A stretch of DNA of 13,285 nt, taken from NCBI GenBank assembly GCA_020431945.1, contig JAGQHH010000439.1, forward strand, positions 1 to 13,285. Direction: 5' to 3'. Made by a program: the position numbers and the translations under genes. Origin of the DNA: Cyanobacteria bacterium HKST-UBA02 (GTDB lineage Bacteria > Cyanobacteriota > Vampirovibrionia > Obscuribacterales > Obscuribacteraceae). This document shows, piece by piece, positions 5,934 to 12,118 of the stretch. Each line of letters begins with the position of its first letter. Within the stretch, counting starts at the first letter, position 1. Below the pieces are notes generated by a model. That model did not search any database, was not told where the DNA came from, and saw nothing but the letters and a program-made list of their open reading frames with translations.

Positions 5934-7310
5934 TCAGACAGACTCTCCCCGCGCCGAAGCGATACCCCTGTTCTCGTCGACGAAGCCGAGGGTAATCAGG
6001 CTCAAGACGAAAAAGAGCAGGGTGGAGATCAGGCTCAATCGATAATTGCCGCCGATCAAATAGCTCAAGGCACCGAAACTCAGGGGACCGATTATGGTCG
6101 CTAGCTTCGCGGAAAGCCCCCAGAGCCCGAAAAACTCCGCCGATCTCTCCGGAGGAGCGAACCGCCCCACCAGGGCCCGGGCAGAGGACTGGCTGGCGCC
6201 GGTGGCTGCTCCCATCAGCATGGCACCGATCCAGAAGACGGTCTTGCTGGCTGCGAGCATGACAGTCAGGACAGCCACGATCCAGATGACCAGCGAATAA
6301 GCCACAGCCTTTCGTGAGCCGAGGCGATCTTGAATAGCACCGAATGTGAAGGCACCAATCGAGCCCGCAAGATTCACCACCATGATCATGGCTATGGTAT
6401 CGCTGGTTTTGAAGCCCATCACCTGCTCCGCGTAGACTGCAGCAATAGAAGCAACCGTTGTGCTGCCACAGGTGAAGAACAAGATACAGAGAAGGAAAAC
6501 GAACAGGTCCCGGAATTGAGAGGCCCGGCTCACGGTATGACCAAGGCGCTCGAATCCGATGGCGACAAAACCCTTTCCCTCAGGACGCTCGAGAGGAAGC
6601 GCCCTCTCCTTTAAAAACAAAAAGGTCGGCAGGGCAGCCAGACTGAATATGCCAGCCACGATCCACATGGTCACCGGGACATATTGTGCGGCCCTCTGAC
6701 TCTGCCCCTCCGCATAGAAGACGTAGCCGAGACAGAGGGCCAGTGCCAGGATGCCACCGAAATATCCGATGGACCAACCAAGGGCCGAAACCCTCCCCAT
6801 ATTCTCCCGGCTGGCTATCTCCGGCAGGAAAGCAGCAATTAGATTCTCCCCGGTGCCATACATGACATTGGCGGTCCCGAGCACGAAAAGAGCGAGATAA
6901 ACGTCACCGGGACCGGCACAGGAAAGCAGAGCCGTGAACACCGCGAGCAGGATGCTGGTGAAGAGGAGCATCGGCTTTTTCCTGGCGGTAAAGTCGGCGA
7001 TGGTTCCGATGACAGGAGCGGTGAGCACGATAATCAGGTTCGATATCGAAATCAAGCTCGTCAGTAGCAGCGTTGCCTTGCCGGTACCCAGGGAGCCCGC
7101 CACTGTCCTGACGAAGTAAGCATGGAATATGGCTGTGCAAACTACAGTCACATAGCTCGAATTGGCAAAATCGAACAATGCCCAGGAGAGTATCTCCCGG
7201 TTGCTTGCCGGCGGATTCTCTGGCGGCTCAGAAGCCTCGCTCAATTTAGCCTGGTCTCCTCTCTGGCCGCTCGAAATAGTATGATTGTCGGGCCTGTCAC
7301 TCCAGAGCAA
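5934..7310 (-). CDS. UMF1/Atg22-like MFS transporter, 458 aa
   Basis: This is a major facilitator superfamily permease with 12 predicted spans. The first span carries the UMF1/Atg22-type signature WALFDFANSSYVTVV (residues 43-57), and later segments such as GAMLMGAATGASQSSARAL match the second half of that family. Members are thought to export small solutes (amino acids in yeast vacuoles); the substrate here is unknown. No ATG or GTG precedes the first span. The start is therefore a TTG, either at 7310 (listed) or at 7244, where GAGGAG lies 11 bases upstream and an AGG 6 bases upstream; the second option would shorten the product by 22 residues. The first 40 residues are polar and Pro/Glu-rich, presumably cytoplasmic. 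It is divergent from the TPR-like protein gene at 7337, so the 26-92 bases between them must hold both promoters. Confidence 0.85.
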   Translation of the reverse strand: MLWSDRPDNHTISSGQRGDQAKLSEASEPPENPPASNREILSWALFDFANSSYVTVVCTAIFHAYFVRTVAGSLGTGKATLLLTSLISISNLIIVLTAPVIGTIADFTARKKPMLLFTSILLAVFTALLSCAGPGDVYLALFVLGTANVMYGTGENLIAAFLPEIASRENMGRVSALGWSIGYFGGILALALCLGYVFYAEGQSQRAAQYVPVTMWIVAGIFSLAALPTFLFLKERALPLERPEGKGFVAIGFERLGHTVSRASQFRDLFVFLLCILFFTCGSTTVASIAAVYAEQVMGFKTSDTIAMIMVVNLAGSIGAFTFGAIQDRLGSRKAVAYSLVIWIVAVLTVMLAASKTVFWIGAMLMGAATGASQSSARALVGRFAPPERSAEFFGLWGLSAKLATIIGPLSFGALSYLIGGNYRLSLISTLLFFVLSLITLGFVDENRGIASARGESV

Positions 7311-7336
7311 TATATAGCAATTCTTCCGAGTAAACC

Positions 7337-8674
7337 ATGATTCGCCCCCTTAAAATCCTCCCCCTCGAGACCCTCGCAGCAGCAGCGTCTTTGATCGTCG
7401 TCTCCATGGCGTTCCCAGTCTGCGCGTCCGCCCAGGCGCCGCCCGGGATGAGCGATATGCCTGAGGACCTGGAGCGCCTCCAGGGGAAGAACCTCAGCCA
7501 CCCGCCTGATCTGGTGGCTCCGTCCGTAGACCCCGCCGCCGCGCCCGATTTGAGTCCTCCCGGTCTGCTCAAGAGCGTCGACCTGGCGGTGCCTTCGCCG
7601 ACCACCACACCCGAGAGCCTGCCGGAGTTGCCGGAAAAGGAGATCATCAACGATCCCGATCTGCCGTCACGCGTGAAGAAATATCTCGATCAAGCCGAAA
7701 GCCAGCTCCAGGACGGCAAATTCAGCCAGGCGACTTCTACTCTCAAAAGAGCCCTGACCGATGCCGCCAAACTGGACAAGAACAAAGATCAGATAACGGC
7801 AATCATTTCGAGACGACTGGGCGAGAGCTATACGGGTCGGCAGATGTATCCTGAGGCCGCCGAGAGCTTCAAGGAGGAAGAAGAGATCCTGGGTAAGCTG
7901 GGGCTGAGAGATCCCGCCCTGGCCGGTGCCCGGGCCGCGCTGGCCGAGCACTACAGCGAGCTCGATATGTCGGGCTTTGGCAAGAGCGTACTCGACCGGC
8001 TCAAAGAAGCCGGCGTCAATCGGATCACAGTCTTGAAAAATATACAGGCGCCGCGAATTCAGATTGAATTCGCCCAGAAGCTCATCCGGGACATTAAGTC
8101 GAAAGCCGTTAACAAAGTCGGTTTCGACAAAATCGTCGCCTTCGACTTCAAGAGCCTCGGTGACAACCGCTTCGCCCTCGCCAATATCCAGGGCTTGCAG
8201 GTCAAGGCCAAATTCTGGGTGAACCTCATAGACTCGCTCATGGAGCTCGACCAGAACCAGAGCCCCACCGCTCATGTCACAGGCGAAAAGATGGGCAAGC
8301 AGAAGACCGTGGACGTCAAAGTCCCCCAGGACATTTATGACCGCTCCCTGGAGATTCTCAGTCAGTTGAAAACCTCCATCGACACATTGATTCATCCAGA
8401 ACAAGAGACACAAGCTCCTCTGGAAAGCCCGGCGGAAGAAACCGGCTCCGGCTTCCCGCTAAACAAGCCCGGCTCCGATGAGCTGGATCGTCTCAAAGGA
8501 AAGGGTCTTGTCCACCCGCCGGACGTGGTTGATCAATCTGTAAATCCATCGATAAACCCGGCTCTCAATCCGGTTGCCGATCCGGACGTCGCTCCGGCTT
8601 TCGTGACACCTGCGTCGGAACCCCCGGTGGCGCCACCAATCCAGCAGGAGACGCCTGCTCTGATCAATCCCTGA
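7337..8674 (+). CDS. Secreted TPR-like protein with duplicated terminal motif, 445 aa
   Basis: A Sec signal peptide is clear: basic start MIRPLK, hydrophobic core 11-28, and an Ala-x-Ala site CASA before Gln33. The mature protein begins with a Pro/Asp-rich segment. A helical TPR-like region follows (about 108-215), with repeats such as YLDQAESQLQDGKFSQA and LGESYTGRQMYPEAAESF. Next is a mixed domain (about 230-350, IVAFDFKSLGDNRFALANI) and a Pro/Asn-rich tail. A 22-residue motif is present at both ends: residues 45-66 and 383-404 share 14 identities, centred on RLxGKxL and HPPDxV. The protein probably works outside the cytoplasmic membrane as a scaffold or binding protein; no enzymatic motif is seen. 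Its RBS is poor. It is followed 4 bases after its stop by the glycosyltransferase gene, which suggests translational coupling. Confidence 0.8.
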   Translation: MIRPLKILPLETLAAAASLIVVSMAFPVCASAQAPPGMSDMPEDLERLQGKNLSHPPDLVAPSVDPAAAPDLSPPGLLKSVDLAVPSPTTTPESLPELPEKEIINDPDLPSRVKKYLDQAESQLQDGKFSQATSTLKRALTDAAKLDKNKDQITAIISRRLGESYTGRQMYPEAAESFKEEEEILGKLGLRDPALAGARAALAEHYSELDMSGFGKSVLDRLKEAGVNRITVLKNIQAPRIQIEFAQKLIRDIKSKAVNKVGFDKIVAFDFKSLGDNRFALANIQGLQVKAKFWVNLIDSLMELDQNQSPTAHVTGEKMGKQKTVDVKVPQDIYDRSLEILSQLKTSIDTLIHPEQETQAPLESPAEETGSGFPLNKPGSDELDRLKGKGLVHPPDVVDQSVNPSINPALNPVADPDVAPAFVTPASEPPVAPPIQQETPALINP

Positions 8675-8678
8675 GCCA

Positions 8679-9911
8679 ATGCACTTCATATTCACAGCAA
8701 TAGGCAGTCACGGGGATATCAATCCGATTCTCACAATCGCCATGGAGATGCGAGAAAGAGGCCATGACATAGATTTCGTCGCTCATGCGTATTTCGCCGA
8801 GAAACTGGCAAACGCCGGAATCAATCATGTGATCCTCGGCAATATGGACCAGTACCAGCGCACAGTGAACGACCCGGATCTCTGGATCCCCAGAAAAGCA
8901 TTTCCAGCGGTCTGGAGGGTTCTCAGAGACGGTCTCGAAGAATGCTATAGCGCCGTCAGAGACAGGATCGTGCCCGGCAATACCAGACTGGTCGGCACAA
9001 CCCTCGCCTTCGGTTCGCGCCTCGTTCAGGAAAAGCTCGACATCAAGATGGCCTCGATCCATCTGCAACCCAGTGTCATCCTGTCCGCCTGCGATCCCAT
9101 GGTAATCCCGGGTCTGCCGATACCAGCCTGGCTGCCCCTGCCGCTACGGAAGCTTCTTATGGACAACATCAGCCGCAGGGTCATCGATCCGGTCTGCAAA
9201 GACGATCTCAATCGCTTTCGCGCCGGTCTCGATCTCGAGCCGGTGGAAGGTGTTCTGAGGACCTGGTGCCACTCGCCGGATTTAGTAATCGGAGCATTCC
9301 CGGACTGGTTCGGCAGACCCCAGCCGGATTGGCCTCCCAATACCGTCACCACCGGATTTCCGCTCTTCAACCCCGGTTTCGAGGAGCTCTCTCCGGATCT
9401 CTCGAATTTTCTCGACAATGGACCACCACCCGTGGTGCTTACCGCCGGTTCAGCCATGGCTCACTCGAGAGCTTTTTTCGAAACCGGCGTCGAGGCGATC
9501 AAAAAACTCGGAGCAAGAGCCGTATTCGTAAGCGCTTTTAAAAATCAGCTCCCCGAGGGCCTTCCCGAGGAAATCTTCCATGCCGAATACACCCCTTTCG
9601 GCGCACTCTTGCCCAGAGCTGCTGCCGTAGTACATCACGGGGGTATAGGAACCAGCGCCCAGTCCATCACGGCTGCCGCTCCCCAGCTGATCATCCCCTT
9701 CGCCCACGATCAATTCGACAATGCCGCCCGTCTCGAGCGCCTGGGCAACGCCTTGAAAGCCGACCCGCACACTCCAGCCCGCTGGACGAGAGCGCTTCGC
9801 CGGCTCATGGACGATCAGTCGGTCAAGCAAATATGCAGGAAATTTGCCGCCAAGATCAACGATGCTCCTCCGGCTCAAAAAACCATCGCCGACCACCTCG
9901 AAAAGCTTTGA
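8679..9911 (+). CDS. GT1-family glycosyltransferase (UGT/RhlB-like, GT-B fold), 410 aa
   Basis: The N-terminal acceptor domain opens with a glycine motif (TAIGSHGDINPILTIA, residues 6-21), as in RhlB, MGT and sterol glucosyltransferases. The C-terminal nucleotide-sugar domain has VVLTAGSAM (252-260), YTPFGALLPRAAAVVHHGG (304-322) with GIGT following, and IPFAHDQFDNAARLERLG (339-356). This is the bacterial form of the UDP-glycosyltransferase signature. It probably moves a sugar from UDP- or dTDP-sugar to a lipid, carotenoid or other small acceptor at the inner face of the membrane. Donor and acceptor cannot be read from the sequence. The length is normal for the family. The ATG lies 4 bases after the upstream stop and has no Shine-Dalgarno sequence, so it probably relies on coupling to the TPR-like gene. 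Confidence 0.88.
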   Translation: MHFIFTAIGSHGDINPILTIAMEMRERGHDIDFVAHAYFAEKLANAGINHVILGNMDQYQRTVNDPDLWIPRKAFPAVWRVLRDGLEECYSAVRDRIVPGNTRLVGTTLAFGSRLVQEKLDIKMASIHLQPSVILSACDPMVIPGLPIPAWLPLPLRKLLMDNISRRVIDPVCKDDLNRFRAGLDLEPVEGVLRTWCHSPDLVIGAFPDWFGRPQPDWPPNTVTTGFPLFNPGFEELSPDLSNFLDNGPPPVVLTAGSAMAHSRAFFETGVEAIKKLGARAVFVSAFKNQLPEGLPEEIFHAEYTPFGALLPRAAAVVHHGGIGTSAQSITAAAPQLIIPFAHDQFDNAARLERLGNALKADPHTPARWTRALRRLMDDQSVKQICRKFAAKINDAPPAQKTIADHLEKL

Positions 9912-10272
9912 CCTCCGGAAAGGGAGGCACTCTGGTTGTCAGGTTATGCTTGCTCGCGCAGCCCTGAAGCACTCCAGGACCTCCCCTCCGCTGTCTTTCA
10001 TTGGTCAGGTCTTTCGCCCTGGCCATCCTCCCAATCAACCTCCTGGCAAGCCCTACTGAGCCTGCCAGCTTTAAAGCAAATCTTTTAGAAGCCTTGAATT
10101 AGCTTGTTCATAGTTCATAAGTTTTGAGCCTCTGATTATTTGTTTTACCTTCACCTGGAATTCTAATCAACACGTAGAAAGCCTCATATGCCTGAGCCAG
10201 CCATCATCCCTGCCCCGCAGGTCTGTTTGTGCTGCCCGAAGACATAGCGGCTTTCTTTGCAAGGAGAAATTC
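9912..10272. other. Intergenic region between glycosyltransferase and CDF genes
   Basis: No convincing gene lies here. Small inverted repeats follow the glycosyltransferase stop: CCTCC/GGAGG (9912-9927), and CTGGCA (10043-10048) with TGCCAG (10063-10068). The second merges into the palindrome GCTTTAAAGC (10068-10077) and a T-rich stretch, a weak candidate terminator. From 10080 to 10160 the DNA is AT-rich, as expected for a promoter. TTGTTT with TAATCA at an 18-base spacing is the best pair I see, but it is weak. No metal-responsive operator was recognised. Confidence 0.4.
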
Positions 10273-11184
10273 ATGAGCTCCCATCACGCTCACGATCACT
10301 CGCATTTCGGGTCTCTTGCGAAAAACGGCAAGCAAGCGTTGATTACCGTTCTGGCAATCAGCGCCTTTTACATGGTGGCAGAAGTGGTGGCAGGAATGCT
10401 CACCGGGAGCCTGGCTCTGATCGCCGACGCCGGGCACATGCTCGGTGACGTCGCAGCCCTGACTCTCGCCCTTCTGGCTGCCTGGTTCGCTTCTCGACCG
10501 GCTAGCAAGAACAACACCTATGGCTATTTCCGGTCAGAGATTCTAGCAGCGCTGCTCAACGGCATGGCGCTCCTTGTCTTATCAGGCTTCATTCTCTACA
10601 AGGCTTTCTTCAGGATCTTCAGCCCCACCGAAGTGCTCTCCGGGCCGATGCTGGTGGTGGCAATTCTAGGACTGGCAGTCAATCTCCTGGCGATGAAAAT
10701 CCTCGCCCCAGCCTCCGGCCAATCGCTCAACATGAAAGCCGCCTACCTCGAGGTAATGGCAGACATGCTGGGCTCGGTGGCGGTGATTGGCGCCAGTATC
10801 CTGATCATGCTCACCGGCTGGACAGCCATCGACCCGATCGTGAGCGCCGTCATCGGTCTCGCCATCGTGCCGCGAACCTGGCACCTGGTCAAGCAATGCG
10901 TGCATATCCTCATGGAAGGCACACCCAGCCGAATCGAGCTGGACGAGTTGCGCAGCGCCATTCTCGCCGTTCCCGGCGTGGTCGATCTCCATGACTTGCA
11001 TGTCTGGTCGATCACCTCCCGGCGAGACGCCATGTCCGCACACGCGGTCATTCGCCGCTCAGTAGCCGCCGAGCAAGTCCTTGCTGCAATCACCGACCTG
11101 GCGCGGGAGCGCTTCGACCTGCACCACACAACGATCCAGGTCGAGAGTCGGGAATGCTCTGTCAGCCAGGAAGCCTGTCACTGA
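10273..11184 (+). CDS. Cation diffusion facilitator (CzcD/ZitB-like metal efflux), 303 aa
   Basis: CDF proteins are antiporters that export Zn2+ and related divalent metals in exchange for protons. Here a His-rich N-terminus (HHAHDHSH, residues 4-11) is followed by six spans. Span 2 has the metal motif ADAGHMLGD with His55 and Asp59, and span 5 has LEVMAD with Glu160 and Asp164. The cytoplasmic C-terminal domain carries VVDLHDLHVWSI (237-248) and HTTIQVE, as expected. The position usually His in span 5 of zinc carriers is Glu160, which may alter metal choice. The start is secure: AAGGAG lies 7-8 bases before the ATG. The tail adds Cys295, Cys302 and a final His303. The DUF218 gene follows 34 bases later and is probably co-transcribed. 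Confidence 0.93.
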   Translation: MSSHHAHDHSHFGSLAKNGKQALITVLAISAFYMVAEVVAGMLTGSLALIADAGHMLGDVAALTLALLAAWFASRPASKNNTYGYFRSEILAALLNGMALLVLSGFILYKAFFRIFSPTEVLSGPMLVVAILGLAVNLLAMKILAPASGQSLNMKAAYLEVMADMLGSVAVIGASILIMLTGWTAIDPIVSAVIGLAIVPRTWHLVKQCVHILMEGTPSRIELDELRSAILAVPGVVDLHDLHVWSITSRRDAMSAHAVIRRSVAAEQVLAAITDLARERFDLHHTTIQVESRECSVSQEACH

Positions 11185-11218
11185 CACCAAGAAAAAGAAT
11201 AAATCGACGGAGAAATCG

Positions 11219-11794
11219 ATGAGACGTTACAGTCAATTCGCTGTCGTTCTCGGCAGCGGTTTGCTTAAAGACGGCAGCCCGACTCCGGTCACCGAGCTGA
11301 GAGCCCGGGCAGCCGCTTCGCTTTCGAAGGAAAAACACCTCAAATTGATCCTGTCCGGGTCCCGGTCGCCGTCCGATACTTCGGATCACGGCAAGACCGA
11401 GGCCGGCGTCATGGCAGAGATTGCAGCAGCCGAGGGGGTAGAGCGAAAGCGACTTCTCATCGAGGACCGCTCTTTCGACACCTTCGGCAACGCCATCTTC
11501 ACGGTGGACCGCTATCTCAAACGACGCAAAGGTGGGACACTCTATGTGGTGACCTCTCCTTTTCACATAGAAAGAGCCGTATTCATATTCGAGCAGGTGC
11601 TGGGCGACGGCTGGACCGTCATCGCTCATCCCTGCGAAGAATGGAGCAACGAGACTCGTCAGTCCGGTGCTCCCCAGGCCATGGTCCGAGCACGTGCCTT
11701 CTTCGAAGGCATCGAAGCCGGCGACCTAAGAGCCTGCAAGAAAAAGCTTCTTTCCCAGATTCCAGCCTACAAGCGCAAGCGCAAAGCCGCCTGA
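11219..11794 (+). CDS. DUF218 / YdcF-ElyC-like protein, 191 aa
   Basis: The DUF218 family (PF02698; E. coli YdcF, ElyC, SanA) has a Rossmann-like fold and is linked to envelope or peptidoglycan-precursor maintenance, though the reaction is largely unknown. The family motifs are visible: AVVLGSGLLKDGSPTP (8-23), the strand LKLILSGS (41-48), KTEAGVMAE (59-67, normally SEA--M), IEDRSFDTFGNAIF (81-94) and LYVVTSPFHIERA (108-120). There is no signal peptide or membrane span, so like YdcF it is probably cytoplasmic. The C-terminus is Lys/Arg-rich (KKKLLSQIPAYKRKRKAA). I chose the ATG at 11219, with CGGAG about 8 bases upstream; the frame is open to 11081, but that part overlaps the CDF gene. A strong terminator follows after a repeat block. 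Confidence 0.87.
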   Translation: MRRYSQFAVVLGSGLLKDGSPTPVTELRARAAASLSKEKHLKLILSGSRSPSDTSDHGKTEAGVMAEIAAAEGVERKRLLIEDRSFDTFGNAIFTVDRYLKRRKGGTLYVVTSPFHIERAVFIFEQVLGDGWTVIAHPCEEWSNETRQSGAPQAMVRARAFFEGIEAGDLRACKKKLLSQIPAYKRKRKAA

Positions 11795-11807
11795 ACAGAC
11801 CGCCAGA

Positions 11808-11880
11808 CTTGCCTGGACAGGCAGCATGGAATCTTGCTCGGACCGGCATTACAAGCCTGCCTGGACAGGCATTGCAAACC
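11808..11880. repeat. Three degenerate tandem repeats, core TGCCTGGACAGGCA
   Basis: The 14-bp sequence TGCCTGGACAGGCA occurs at 11810-11823 and again, identical, at 11858-11871. Each copy is itself an inverted repeat (TGCCTG-GA-CAGGCA). Between them, TGCTCGGACCGGCA (11835-11848) is a diverged third copy. The spacing is 25 and 23 bases. The flanks are also related: GCATTACAAGCC after the middle copy and GCATTGCAAACC after the last. The block begins 13 bases after the DUF218 stop and runs into the terminator stem. Confidence 0.7.
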
Positions 11881-11924
11881 TGGAGAGGAAAGCCCTTAAG
11901 GGCATTCTTCTCCGGGTTTCTTTC
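11879..11924 (+). terminator. Intrinsic terminator of the CDF-DUF218 operon
   Basis: The arms 11879-11895 and 11900-11916 form a 17-bp stem with three non-Watson-Crick positions, closed by the loop TTAA. Its centre is the perfect palindrome GCCCTTAAGGGC. It is followed at once by TTTCTTTCT (11917 on). It lies 85 bases after the DUF218 stop and has the classical form of a factor-independent terminator. Confidence 0.8.
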
Positions 11925-11986
11925 TAACGATTATTACTATATGTTTTCGTATTCCTCAATTCAAAGTAATGCACTCCGGATGGCAT

Positions 11987-12034
11987 ATGACTGTCAGAAC
12001 ATCTTTTCTTCGAAAAAAGTGATCTCACAGTCAT
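11987..12034. repeat. 48-bp hairpin element, copy 1
   Basis: The ends ATGACTGT (11987-11994) and ACAGTCAT (12027-12034) are perfect inverted repeats. The inner part pairs imperfectly and has a T-rich left arm and an A-rich right arm (TTTTCTTCGAAAAAA) near the tip. Counted base by base, it matches copy 2 at 37 of 48 positions with no gaps. Confidence 0.75.
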
Positions 12035-12048
12035 AATTCGCCATCGAG

Positions 12049-12096
12049 ATGACTGTCAGGACAAGTTTTTCCAGAAAAAATTGTCCTCAGAGTCAT
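12049..12096. repeat. 48-bp hairpin element, copy 2
   Basis: The ends ATGACT and AGTCAT pair, as do AGGACAA with TTGTCCT and the inner TTTTT with AAAAA, giving an imperfect stem of about 22 bp with a short CCAG-like tip. It lies 62 bases downstream of copy 1 in the same orientation and ends 22 bases before the stop of the convergent kinase, so it would lie in that kinase's 3' untranslated region. Confidence 0.75.
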
Positions 12097-12118
12097 ATGA
12101 CGATTCGGTAGAAACTAT

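Larger units (their letters stand above)
11795..12118. other. Repeat-rich intergenic region between convergent genes
   Basis: This region holds, from left to right, the three short tandem repeats, the terminator stem, an AT-rich stretch (11925-11986) in which I see nothing definite, and the two 48-bp hairpin elements. The perfect palindrome GTCATATGAC (12092-12101) joins the end of the second element to its flank. No gene is supported here. Confidence 0.6.

Noticed and set aside
5773..6045. Plus-strand 90-aa open frame
   Set aside because: Its second half is antisense to the MFS gene end, with no RBS or recognisable family.
7667..8413. Minus-strand 248-aa open frame
   Set aside because: It is entirely antisense to the secreted TPR-like gene, which has a signal peptide and sensible repeats. 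The mirror frame is a codon-bias shadow.
9422..9440. CACCAC-CC-GTGGTG inverted repeat
   Set aside because: It is inside the glycosyltransferase gene and explained by Pro-Pro-Val-Val codons.
11081..11218. N-terminal extension of the DUF218 protein
   Set aside because: It overlaps the CDF gene in another frame and is low-complexity; the DUF218 fold starts right after the ATG at 11219.
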